From Pseudomonadota bacterium (GTDB taxonomy: Bacteria; Pseudomonadota; Gammaproteobacteria; CAMYNG01), in the NCBI GenBank assembly GCA_020347585.1, contig CP070733.1, positions 1,952,177-1,968,372 on the forward strand: a DNA stretch of 16,196 bases, read 5' to 3'. The notes beneath the pieces are model-generated. The model was not told the DNA's origin and ran no database searches. It was given only the letters and a program-made list of their open reading frames with translations. Made by a program: the position numbers and the translations under genes. Shown here piece after piece: positions 1 through 6,837 of the stretch (within the stretch, counting starts at the first letter, position 1; every line of letters begins with the position of its first letter).

Positions 1-359
1 AGGTTTGGAAGACGCTGCCCGCGGAGCGACGCGCGGCCGCCGGCGCACAAATGGTATTTGTGTCAGTGGACCCCGACCGCGACTCACCCGACAAGCTCAA
101 GGCTTATGCCACCTACTTCAATCCGGAGTTTATCGGCGTGACCGGAAAACCCGAGCAAATTGACCGACTCACCGGCCAGTTGGGCATCCTGTACGGTTTT
201 GAAGATCCGGACGAAAATGAAAACTACGCGGTAAACCACAGTTCCCAGGTATTGCTGGTCGATCCGCAGGCACGCCTGCGCGCCGTATTCTCACCGCCGC
301 ATGAGGTGCAACGCGTGCGCAGTGACTTTCTCGCAATTCTTGATTTCTACGGGAGCTGA
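1..359 (+). CDS. SCO1/SenC family copper-insertion protein, 3' part (5' end outside window)
   Basis: The reading frame is open from base 3 at the window edge to the TGA at 357-359, so the N-terminus, the membrane anchor and the CxxxC copper site are missing. The visible part is the second half of the thioredoxin-like fold. It has a strand followed by VSVDPDRDSPD, typical of SCO proteins, and YAVNHSSQVLLVDP, where the His (codon 237-239) matches the third copper ligand conserved in the family. SCO proteins are membrane-tethered periplasmic thiol/copper chaperones that help build the CuA or CuB site of cytochrome oxidases. The next gene, another copper chaperone, starts 4 nt downstream, which supports an operon for oxidase metallation. 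An ATG at 51 is internal to the domain and is not the real start. Confidence 0.94.
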   Translation, partial: VWKTLPAERRAAAGAQMVFVSVDPDRDSPDKLKAYATYFNPEFIGVTGKPEQIDRLTGQLGILYGFEDPDENENYAVNHSSQVLLVDPQARLRAVFSPPHEVQRVRSDFLAILDFYGS

Positions 360-363
360 CCCC

Positions 364-834
364 ATGTCTTATTTGATTAACGAGCGCGGCCTTGCGGCGG
401 CGCTATTGATAGCAGTTGCGAGCATTGCCAACGCCGGTGCCCCACTGGAGGTCAGCGACGCGCGAGTGCCTGAGGCACCGCCGGTCTCTACCGTGCTAGC
501 CGGCTATATGAAAATCATCAACCGCAGCAGTGATGCGGTGAAGATCGTCGAAGTACGCAGTTCGCAGTTTAAACACGTCGAGATCCACCTTTCCGAAACG
601 CGCGATGGCATAGCACGCATGGTGAAACAGGACGCGCTGAAAATCGCCGCCGGCAAGACGGTCGATCTGGCGCCAGGCGGACTGCACCTGATGCTAATCG
701 AACCGCAACAGGCACTGCGCGAAGGGGACGTGGTTGTACTGACCCTAGTGCTCGACGGCGGCCGAGAGGTAACGGTGAATGCGCCGGTGCGCCGCGAAGC
801 CGCGGGACACGAACACCATCACCATAATCACTGA
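364..834 (+). CDS. PCu(A)C family periplasmic copper(I) chaperone
   Basis: This encodes 156 residues from the ATG at 364, which has a GGGAG ribosome-binding site at 351-355; the frame extends further upstream, but only into the SCO gene. A signal peptide is visible: hydrophobic AAALLIAVASIANA with an ANA cleavage site near residue 20. The mature part carries the complete Cu(I) motif H-x10-M-x21-H-x-M (HLSETRDGIARM, then HLM after exactly 21 residues), so all four ligands are present. The C-terminus ends in a His-rich tail, GHEHHHHNH, which may be an extra metal-binding arm. PCu(A)C proteins pass Cu(I) to SCO proteins or directly to the CuA centre of cytochrome oxidase in the periplasm. The SCO gene lies 4 nt upstream, so the two probably act in one pathway. 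Confidence 0.95.
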   Translation: MSYLINERGLAAALLIAVASIANAGAPLEVSDARVPEAPPVSTVLAGYMKIINRSSDAVKIVEVRSSQFKHVEIHLSETRDGIARMVKQDALKIAAGKTVDLAPGGLHLMLIEPQQALREGDVVVLTLVLDGGREVTVNAPVRREAAGHEHHHHNH

Positions 835-897
835 GTCCATTCAAACCCGCGGAACTCTGCAATTGCGCGGAGCTTGCCAGCCGGGCGAGTGACAGCC

Positions 898-1764
898 ATG
901 CGAGATATTCTGTTCGTCCTGATGCAGTACCTACTGCCGCACCACGCGCTGTCACGCCTGATGGGCTATGTCGCGCGCTCTAATCTGCCGTGGGTAAAGA
1001 ACCCGCTGATACACTGGTTCGTGCGGCGCTACGGCGTCGACATGAGTGAGGCGGTGCAAAGCGACCCATCCCGCTATGCGAACTTCAACAGTTTCTTTAC
1101 GCGTGCCCTGAAGCCGGGGGCGCGCCCGCTCGCCGACGGCGGCGGCGTAGTGACGTGCCCCGTCGATGGCACAGTGAGCGCGGCAGGCATGTTGCAGCGC
1201 GATGCCGTGTTGCAGGCCAAGGGCCACAGCTATTCGCTGGCTGCACTGCTCGGCGGCGAGCAGCACACCGCAAATTTCGTCGATGGAAGTTTCGCCACGC
1301 TCTATCTCTCGCCGCGCGATTACCATCGCATCCACATGCCGCTCGAGGGTACGCTGCGCGAGATGGTGCACGTGCCTGGACGGCTGTTCAGCGTCAACCC
1401 GGCAACTGTCGCGCGCGTACCGGGTTTGTTCGCGCGCAACGAGCGGGTAGTCACACTATTCGACACCGCACACGGGCCGCTGGCGGTGATCCTGGTAGGC
1501 GCAATGTTTGTGGCCAGCATCGAAACCGTCTGGCAAGGCGTGATCACACCGCCCACCGCGGGCGAGGTGCGCAGCTGGCAATACCCTGACAGCAGCGCCG
1601 GAGCCCTCACCCTGGCACGCGGCGCCGAACTGGGCCGCTTCAGCATGGGCTCTACCGTAATCCTGCTGTTTCCTGCCGGCAGCGCCGATCTGGACGCGGC
1701 GCTGACATCCGGCGCACAGGTGCGAATGGGACAGGCATTGGGCCGGACGGTCAACGCGGCCTGA
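898..1764 (+). CDS. psd: Phosphatidylserine decarboxylase proenzyme
   Basis: This inner-membrane enzyme converts phosphatidylserine to phosphatidylethanolamine. I chose the ATG at 898, giving 288 residues; a TTG 24 nt upstream is possible but adds nothing family-like. The autocleavage motif is MGST at residues 250-253, with cleavage between Gly251 and Ser252, Ser252 becoming the pyruvoyl group. This predicts a long beta chain and a 37-residue alpha chain. The self-processing triad is present: Asp90 in CPVDGTVS, His143/His146 in DYHRIHMP, and Ser252. The N-terminus is hydrophobic and basic, as usual for the membrane-associated bacterial type. It is slightly shorter than the E. coli enzyme, with the same residue spacing. 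It starts 63 nt after the copper chaperone gene and converges on epmA, whose stop is only 12 nt away. Confidence 0.96.
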   Translation: MRDILFVLMQYLLPHHALSRLMGYVARSNLPWVKNPLIHWFVRRYGVDMSEAVQSDPSRYANFNSFFTRALKPGARPLADGGGVVTCPVDGTVSAAGMLQRDAVLQAKGHSYSLAALLGGEQHTANFVDGSFATLYLSPRDYHRIHMPLEGTLREMVHVPGRLFSVNPATVARVPGLFARNERVVTLFDTAHGPLAVILVGAMFVASIETVWQGVITPPTAGEVRSWQYPDSSAGALTLARGAELGRFSMGSTVILLFPAGSADLDAALTSGAQVRMGQALGRTVNAA

Positions 1765-1768
1765 ATAC

Positions 1769-1785
1769 CGCGCCGCTCAGGCGCG
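1769..1785. terminator. Short GC hairpin between convergent psd and epmA
   Basis: CGCGCC (1769-1774) and GGCGCG (1780-1785) form a perfect 6-bp stem around the loop GCTCA, which contains the epmA stop codon. It lies in the only space between the two convergent genes. No T tract follows on either strand, so this is not a classical intrinsic terminator. It could be a weak bidirectional stop or chance in GC-rich DNA. Confidence 0.22.
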
Positions 1786-2757
1786 CTCGTCAGGGAAGGC
1801 CAGCACCTGGTTGATGTGCGACGCCCCGGCGGCCAGCATCACCACGCGATCAAAACCCACCGCAACGCCCGCGCCGGCCGGCAGACCATGCTCGAGGGCA
1901 TCGAGCAGGTGCTCATCGATGGGTACCGCTGCCAGCCCGGCGGCGCGGCGCCGCTGCTGATCCCGCGCAAAGCGCGAGCGTTGTTGCGCGGGATCGCACA
2001 ACTCGTTGAAGCCGTTGGCCAGTTCCAGCCCGTTGAAATACAACTCGAAGCGCTCGGCAACGCGTTCATCCTGCGAATTCAGGCGCGCCAGCGCCGCCTG
2101 TGATGCTGGATAGTCGTAGACGAACAGCGGCCCGGCTGGCAGGCAAGGCTCAATAACCTGCGTCAGCAACAAATCCAGCCAACCGTCGCGATCCTCCGCC
2201 GTGAGGCCGGCCACCGCGTCCACACCATGATGCTGCGCGGCAGCGCGCAGTTCGCTAACACCCGCCGCAAGCGGATCGACCCCGGCGTGGCGGCGGAAGA
2301 TCTCCTGATAACTTACACACTGCGGCGCAGCGCACTCCACGTAACCCGCCAGCAGCGCGCCTAGTAGTGCCGCGACCTCCTCCATGAGCTGCTGGTGATC
2401 CAGCCCCGGACGATACCACTCGACCATGGTGAATTCCGGGTTGTGGCGGCGCCCGACCTCGCCGGCACGAAACGCCTTGCAGATCTGGTAAATCGGCCCG
2501 CTTCCGGCGGCCAGCAGGCGCTTCATGGCGTACTCAGGCGAGGTCTGCAGGTAACGCAGTGGACCTTGGGTCCCCACAGGTTCCGACACGACGAAACTGG
2601 CAAGGTGCGGCTCGGTTACCGCGGCACGGGACAACAGCGGGGTTTCGATCTCGAGCACGCCGCGGGCCGCGAAAAAGGCACGCAGGCGCGCGAACAGGAC
2701 GGCGCGCAACCGCAGCGTCTCGAGCACCGCCGAGGGACGCCAATCACCGGAGGACAT
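1777..2757 (-). CDS. epmA: EF-P--(R)-beta-lysine ligase (PoxA/GenX/YjeA)
   Basis: EpmA is a lysyl-tRNA synthetase paralogue that activates (R)-beta-lysine with ATP and attaches it to Lys34 of elongation factor P rather than to tRNA. The ATG at 2757 gives 326 residues, essentially the E. coli length (325); an upstream TTG at 2802 would add 15 low-complexity residues. The class II synthetase core is clear: motif 2 around residues 96-117 (RAGEVGRRHNPEFTMVEWYRP) and motif 3 near 297-304 (GVAVGFDRVVML). As expected for EpmA, the N-terminal anticodon-binding domain of LysRS is absent. It lies 69 nt downstream of efp on the same strand, probably co-transcribed with its substrate gene. No strong ribosome-binding site is seen. 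Confidence 0.95.
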   Translation of the reverse strand: MSSGDWRPSAVLETLRLRAVLFARLRAFFAARGVLEIETPLLSRAAVTEPHLASFVVSEPVGTQGPLRYLQTSPEYAMKRLLAAGSGPIYQICKAFRAGEVGRRHNPEFTMVEWYRPGLDHQQLMEEVAALLGALLAGYVECAAPQCVSYQEIFRRHAGVDPLAAGVSELRAAAQHHGVDAVAGLTAEDRDGWLDLLLTQVIEPCLPAGPLFVYDYPASQAALARLNSQDERVAERFELYFNGLELANGFNELCDPAQQRSRFARDQQRRRAAGLAAVPIDEHLLDALEHGLPAGAGVAVGFDRVVMLAAGASHINQVLAFPDERA

Positions 2758-2826
2758 GATCGGCGCTGGCTGCGGCGGGGAACGGCGGGCGCATGGCGTC
2801 AAACCGACATGCCGCGGCTTGTAGAC

Positions 2827-3396
2827 CTAGTCCTTGGCCCGGCCGACGTATTCGCCGGTGCGTGTGTCGACCTTGATCATCTCGCCCTCTTCGATGAATA
2901 GGGGCACGCGCACCACGGCGCCGGTGTCGGTAGTAGCAGGTTTGCCGCCACCACCACTGGTGTCACCACGCACGCCCGGGTCGGTCTCCACCACCTGCAG
3001 AACCACGTGGTTGGGGGGCACCACCACGATGGGGCTGCCGTTGTAGAGGGTCACGGTGCACATATCCTGCTCCTTGAGCCACTTCACGGCCTCGCCCACC
3101 GCCGCCTCATCGGCGCCAACCTGCTCGAAGGTCTCGGGATGCATGAAATGCCAGACCGCGCCGTCGTTGTAGAGGTACTGCATTTCCGTGTCCATGACAT
3201 CCGCGCCTTCGACGGACTCGCCGGATTTGAAGGTGCGCTCATTGACACGCCCGGTCAGCAGGTTGCGAAACTTGACCCGGTTGAAGGCCTGTCCCTTGCC
3301 GGGCTTGACGAACTCGTTTTCAATGATGACACATGGGCTGCCATCCAGCATGATCTTGAGCCCGCTCCTGAATTCGTTGGTGCTGTACGTCGCCAT
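2827..3396 (-). CDS. efp: Translation elongation factor P
   Basis: EF-P binds the ribosome between the P and E sites and promotes peptide-bond formation at consecutive prolines. The 189 residues match the usual length and three-domain layout: a KOW-like domain I (about 1-64) and two OB-type domains. The modification loop KPGKGQAF places the target lysine at exactly residue 34. The C-terminal signature (TGAVVRVPLFIEEGEMIKVDTRTGEYVGR) is close to canonical. The start is fixed by an AGAGG ribosome-binding site (minus strand, 3406-3402), 5 nt before the ATG. A small oddity is the glycine run GDTSGGGGKPA at the domain II/III junction. Lys34 together with flanking epmA and epmB predicts beta-lysylation rather than rhamnosylation or another modification. 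Confidence 0.98.
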   Translation of the reverse strand: MATYSTNEFRSGLKIMLDGSPCVIIENEFVKPGKGQAFNRVKFRNLLTGRVNERTFKSGESVEGADVMDTEMQYLYNDGAVWHFMHPETFEQVGADEAAVGEAVKWLKEQDMCTVTLYNGSPIVVVPPNHVVLQVVETDPGVRGDTSGGGGKPATTDTGAVVRVPLFIEEGEMIKVDTRTGEYVGRAKD

Positions 3397-3454
3397 GATT
3401 ACCTCTTGAGTAAAGCCGCCGCTGCCTGTGAAGCCCGTCGAAATAAAGCCCGCT

Positions 3455-4462
3455 ATGATACCGCGAACCCCGCGCGTGATGCATGCCAGCGCCTGGCAGG
3501 CTGCCCTTGCCGCAGCAGTACGCGATCCCCTGGAACTCCTGACCTTGCTGGAACTGCCACGCGAACTGGCACCGGCGGCCAGCGCTGCGGCCGCACAATT
3601 TCCGTTGCGCGTGCCGCGCGGCTACCTGGCCCGCATGGAAAAGGGCAACCCGCACGACCCCCTGCTGCGCCAAATCCTGCCGCTCTCCGAGGAACTGCGC
3701 CCGCAACGTGGCTTCGTCACAGACCCGGTGGGTGACCTTGACGCGATGGCGGCCACCGGCGTGCTGCACAAGTACCACGGCCGCGCCCTGCTAGTCACCA
3801 CCGGCGCGTGCGCCGTGCATTGCCGCTACTGCTTTCGGCGGCATTTTCCCTATAGCGAGGCGCATGCCGGCACTGAGCACTGGACCGCTGCATTGGACTA
3901 CCTGCGCGCGGACACTTCTATCCACGAGGTCATCCTCAGCGGCGGCGACCCGCTGAGCTTGGGTAACGGGCGGCTACATGAACTGATGACACGCATCGGC
4001 GCGATCGACCATGTGCGCCGCCTGCGCATCCACACCCGCCAGCCCATCGTGCTGCCGGAGCGCGTTGACGCGGAACTGCTGCGCTGCCTGCGTAATTACC
4101 GATTGCCGGTGGTAGTCGTGGTGCACTGTAACCACCCTAACGAAATCGACGCCGCAGTGTGCACGGCGCTCGGCGAGCTGCGCGGCTGTATCGCGTCACT
4201 GCTCAATCAATCCGTGCTGCTACGCCGTGTGAACGATGACAGCAGCACGCTCGCAGGGCTCAGCGAGACCCTGTTCCGGGCCGGCGTGCTGCCCTACTAC
4301 CTGCACCTTCTGGACCCGGTGGCCGGCGCGGGGCACTTCGCCGTGGCCGAGGCCGAGGCACGGGCGCTGCTCGGCGCGTTGCGTGCGAGGTTGCCCGGCT
4401 ACCTGGTACCGCAACTGGTGCGAGAACGGCGCGGTGCACCGTCGAAAACGCCCCTCGTATAG
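3455..4462 (+). CDS. epmB: EF-P beta-lysylation protein, lysine 2,3-aminomutase-like radical SAM enzyme
   Basis: EpmB converts L-lysine to (R)-beta-lysine for EpmA. The radical SAM cluster motif CAVHCRYC (Cys119, Cys123, Cys126, a CxxxCxxC spacing) binds the [4Fe-4S] cluster and S-adenosylmethionine. SGGDP follows at the expected distance. Family-specific blocks are strong: RVPRGYLARMEKGNPHDPLLRQ, LHKYHGRALL, FRRHFPY and PYYLHLLDPV. The C-terminal PSKTPL (Lys331) matches the PLP-anchoring lysine of the aminomutase family. I chose the ATG at 3455 (335 residues, E. coli 342); a GTG at 3428 and an ATG at 3479 are in frame and cannot be excluded. It diverges from efp across about 58 bp, so the locus has enzyme, ligase and substrate together. 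EpmC, the hydroxylase, is not in the window. Confidence 0.95.
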   Translation: MIPRTPRVMHASAWQAALAAAVRDPLELLTLLELPRELAPAASAAAAQFPLRVPRGYLARMEKGNPHDPLLRQILPLSEELRPQRGFVTDPVGDLDAMAATGVLHKYHGRALLVTTGACAVHCRYCFRRHFPYSEAHAGTEHWTAALDYLRADTSIHEVILSGGDPLSLGNGRLHELMTRIGAIDHVRRLRIHTRQPIVLPERVDAELLRCLRNYRLPVVVVVHCNHPNEIDAAVCTALGELRGCIASLLNQSVLLRRVNDDSSTLAGLSETLFRAGVLPYYLHLLDPVAGAGHFAVAEAEARALLGALRARLPGYLVPQLVRERRGAPSKTPLV

Positions 4463-4752
4463 GGCGCTTCAATCCTCACAATCTGGGCGCCTACCCCGCG
4501 CTACCCGCCAAAACGGGTTGCAGGGTGCAGCATTTACCGAGCGGGGACGAGGGAAAGTGACGGATTACTGACACTGCGACCGTGAGCTGATATTCATCCT
4601 GCTAATAATTTTTTTTACTTACAAAACAATGGCCTTACGACTATTCGACCATTTGCCTCGCCGCCATAATCGGCATATTCGAGTGACTAGGCACTTGGTT
4701 TTGGATACATTTTGCTAGCGGATGTCAAGTAAAGGTGTCATAATTTAGACAC
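4463..4752. other. AT-rich intergenic region upstream of the FimW-like gene
   Basis: This 290-bp gap has no convincing gene. The first 120 bp are GC-rich with weak inverted repeats (GGCGC 4463-4467 with GCGCC 4487-4491; ACCCG 4503-4507 with CGGGT 4514-4518) and no T tract beside them. From about 4590 the composition becomes strongly AT-rich, in contrast with the flanking genes, and includes a run of eight T (4609-4616). This is typical of a promoter/UP-element region for the downstream gene. The last 30 bp hold repeated TGTCA half-sites, listed separately. I could not assign a confident -35/-10 pair. Confidence 0.5.
4723..4752. promoter_or_regulatory. TGTCA half-site cluster and inverted repeat abutting the start codon
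   Basis: GTGTC (4735-4739) and GACAC (4748-4752) form a perfect 5-bp inverted repeat with an 8-bp AT-only spacer (ATAATTTA). It ends at the base before the ATG at 4753. A further direct TGTCA copy lies at 4723-4727, exactly 13 bp before the one at 4736-4740. The spacer contains -10-like hexamers (CATAAT at 4739-4744). This looks like an operator covering a promoter or the initiation region, but no regulator family can be named from the sequence. Confidence 0.33.
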
Positions 4753-6681
4753 ATGAACGGGAAAAGGAGTTACCTGTCGCTGTTAGACCGCTTGGGGTTG
4801 TACGGTCGCGCAAAATTGAAACCGAGAGTATTTCTAGTGAGCGAGAAAAAAGGGCTGGGGCTGGGTATCCCCGAACGATCCAAACCCGCACCGGGCGCGT
4901 TTGATCTACGCCCGCGACGCGTCGAACAGTGGATCGATGCCCTGCCCAAGGCCAACCTTGGCGAAACCGCGCGCCTGGTCTTTGGCGCACTGGTCGAATG
5001 CAACCGCCAGACAGTGTCCTATCAGGAGCGATTTCGCTTTCTCGAAGCGATGCGCGAGTCGGTCTTCTACGTCACCACCGGCATGAAAAAACACTTCGTC
5101 GGTGTTTCCTTTCCGCTCCCGGAAAAAAGCCAGAAGGTCGCGGCCATCACCCGCGAGATCTACGCCGAACTGGCGACCGGTTATAAGATCGCCATCGAGG
5201 ATTTTCTCACCGGCCACCATCTGCTGCCCGACAACCGCCTGCTGACGACGCTGCTGCACCGCGCGGTAAGCTGCATCGGGCGCGAACTCCTGACCTCCTA
5301 CCAGATTTACGCGCCGCACCGCAGTGCGATCTGGTCAGAGCTTCACACCCTATACCGCTTCGCGGAGTCGCGCCGGCTGCACAACACACCCGTTGCCGAC
5401 ACACAGCACCGCTACGTCGCCAAGTCGACTATCACCGACGAGTACACGCGCCTCCTGCTATTGGCCCTCAGTTCGCCGTACTGCCTGCGCCACGGCGAGA
5501 TCAACAAGATCTACGAAAACATCGAGCGCTGGGCCGGACGCTGTGCGCTGGAGGGAGTGGCCGACATTCAGACCCTGCCCGGCCATTTCGCCGTCGACCT
5601 GGAATCCGATCACCCGCCGCGCTTTCTGGCGTTCAGCGTCGAGGGCTGCGACCCCGAGGCCTGTCGTATCGTTGACACCGCAGAGCTGGCCGAAGGCGTA
5701 CGTACCGAACTGCAACTCAGCAAGGATGTCGGCAATACCACCCTCACTGGCATCGACATGCAGCGTCCCGACCTCTCCCACAGCCTGCTGCGGCGGCTGC
5801 TGATCGCCTGGGGGGTCGTTCCCAAGCGCACTTTCTCGCGCAGCGACAAACAGGAGCCAGTCGAGGTCGCGCTGGGCCTGAGTGCAACCCACCAGACCAT
5901 CGCCAACGTGGTGCGTACTCGCCGCCCGAGCGGGACGGGCGGGGACACTGTCCGCAAGGACAAGTTCGACCAGCCGGCCCGCTTCGAGAGCATCACCATT
6001 CGCGACGTCAACGAACCCGAACCCGATGTGTGGGAGATGGTATACACCCCGCATGAGGACGCCGACGCAGAACCGGAAGATACAGCACCGAAAAGCGACG
6101 CAAGGCGCGACAGTGCGCTGCAAGCCTCCATCGCCTGGAGTATCGTCAACGAGAGCGCCGGCGGCTACTGCCTGCGCACCACCGGGGGCTCCGGCGCCAA
6201 GGTCCAGGTCGGCGAGCTGGTCGGCATTCGCCGCAGCGGTGACGGACACACTTGGAAGTGGGGCATCGGCGTGGTGCGGTGGATGAAGTTCAGCCAGCAG
6301 CATGCGCTGTTACTGGGGGTCGAGATGCTCACCCCGGATGCAGCCGCGGTGGGCCTGCGCATTGCCGCCGCCAGCGCCGGCAACGGCAACCACTTCCAGC
6401 GCACCCTCATGTTGCCGCAGCTCACGGCCATCAACAAACCAGCCACGCTGGTGACCCCGCCCGTGCCCTACCGCGAGGGCAGCAAGGTGATTGTCAACAT
6501 CCTGGGCAAGGAGCTGCTCGTAGAACTGACCCGGCAGCTGGAGAACACCGGATTGTTTGCCCAGTTCCAGTTCGAAGTGCTGGACGCCAACGCCCGCAAG
6601 CAGCAACCGGCGGAAACCCAACCCGCGGCCGACGAATGGCTCCAGGACAAGGACTTCGGCAAGATCTGGACGCTTATCTAA
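4753..6681 (+). CDS. PilZ-like c-di-GMP effector candidate, FimW-like (642 aa)
   Basis: There is no signal peptide or membrane segment, so the protein is probably cytoplasmic. A long N-terminal helical region (about residues 50-400) is of unknown fold; motifs include YVTTGMKKHFVGVSFPLPEKSQ. An acidic linker follows near 425-450. Residues 460-540 look like a PilZ domain: IAWSIVNESAGGY (N466-x-S-x-x-G, the second PilZ c-di-GMP motif), then GELVGIRR, WGIGVVRWM and LLLGVEML. The upstream RxxxR element is poor (K447xxxR451), so binding is not assured. The C-terminus ends in a short unassigned domain. Identity as FimW rests on size, the PilZ-like block and the position directly before fimX, as I recall for the Pseudomonas aeruginosa gene pair. 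The start is uncertain: the ATG at 4753 has no good upstream ribosome-binding site, while AAAAGGAG lies inside the frame at 4762-4769. Confidence 0.68.
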   Translation: MNGKRSYLSLLDRLGLYGRAKLKPRVFLVSEKKGLGLGIPERSKPAPGAFDLRPRRVEQWIDALPKANLGETARLVFGALVECNRQTVSYQERFRFLEAMRESVFYVTTGMKKHFVGVSFPLPEKSQKVAAITREIYAELATGYKIAIEDFLTGHHLLPDNRLLTTLLHRAVSCIGRELLTSYQIYAPHRSAIWSELHTLYRFAESRRLHNTPVADTQHRYVAKSTITDEYTRLLLLALSSPYCLRHGEINKIYENIERWAGRCALEGVADIQTLPGHFAVDLESDHPPRFLAFSVEGCDPEACRIVDTAELAEGVRTELQLSKDVGNTTLTGIDMQRPDLSHSLLRRLLIAWGVVPKRTFSRSDKQEPVEVALGLSATHQTIANVVRTRRPSGTGGDTVRKDKFDQPARFESITIRDVNEPEPDVWEMVYTPHEDADAEPEDTAPKSDARRDSALQASIAWSIVNESAGGYCLRTTGGSGAKVQVGELVGIRRSGDGHTWKWGIGVVRWMKFSQQHALLLGVEMLTPDAAAVGLRIAAASAGNGNHFQRTLMLPQLTAINKPATLVTPPVPYREGSKVIVNILGKELLVELTRQLENTGLFAQFQFEVLDANARKQQPAETQPAADEWLQDKDFGKIWTLI

Positions 6682-6730
6682 TTACTGCCCTGCACGAGAA
6701 AAATCAACAATTTCATCAGCGTGTCGATAA

Positions 6731-6759
6731 TTCACCGTAGTGGCGATCCATGCTAAGGT
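6731..6759 (+). promoter_or_regulatory. Candidate promoter for fimX
   Basis: TTCACC (6731-6736) and TAAGGT (6754-6759) are separated by 17 bp, and TG at 6751-6752 gives an extended -10. Both hexamers are imperfect. Transcription would start near 6766, leaving a leader of about 70 nt before the GTG at 6838. If correct, the upstream GTG at 6760 cannot be the main start. The promoter would let fimX be expressed independently of the gene before it. Confidence 0.3.
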
Positions 6760-6776
6760 GTGCCCCCGGCGCCAGA

Positions 6777-6802
6777 TGGCAAGAGTATACCTGCTGGCAA
6801 GA
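6777..6802 (+). repeat. Direct repeat TGGCAAGA x2 in the fimX leader
   Basis: TGGCAAGA occurs at 6777-6784 and again at 6795-6802, an 18-bp period, in the short segment between the predicted promoter and the start codon of fimX. The spacing is close to two helical turns, so it could be a paired protein-binding site on DNA or a repeated RNA element. No matching regulator is known to me. Confidence 0.4.
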
Positions 6803-6807
6803 TCCGC

Positions 6808-6821
6808 GCGGGGCACCCCGC
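6808..6821 (+). promoter_or_regulatory. GC hairpin just upstream of the fimX start codon
   Basis: GCGGGG (6808-6813) and CCCCGC (6816-6821) are perfect complements with CA between them; as RNA it would fold as at least a 5-bp GC stem with a four-base loop. It ends 16 nt before the GTG at 6838, just ahead of the weak GGGAAAA ribosome-binding site. It could affect translation initiation. A contribution from general GC richness cannot be excluded. Confidence 0.33.
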
Positions 6822-6837
6822 CGACTGGGAAAACGGT

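Noticed and set aside
847..870. Hairpin CCGCG/CGCGG between the PCu(A)C gene and psd
   Set aside because: The stem is 5 bp with a 14-nt loop and no T tract; this is expected by chance in GC-rich DNA.
3454..3459. TATGAT as a -10 element for epmB
   Set aside because: No acceptable -35 lies 16-18 bp upstream, and it overlaps the chosen ATG at 3455; it would require the start at 3479, which removes part of the N-terminus.
4585..4616. Intrinsic terminator for epmB ending in the eight-T run
   Set aside because: No GC-rich stem precedes the T run; the sequence just before it is AT-rich and unstructured.
4701..4717. Sigma-54-like promoter (TTGG ... TTGC) before the FimW-like gene
   Set aside because: The GG and GC elements are 9 bp apart, while sigma-54 needs 10 with little tolerance; flanking consensus is also poor.
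5458..6303. Long open frames antisense to the FimW-like gene and to fimX (6904-7791)
   Set aside because: They are typical mirror frames of GC-rich genes and have no recognisable domains, while the plus-strand proteins show clear family features.
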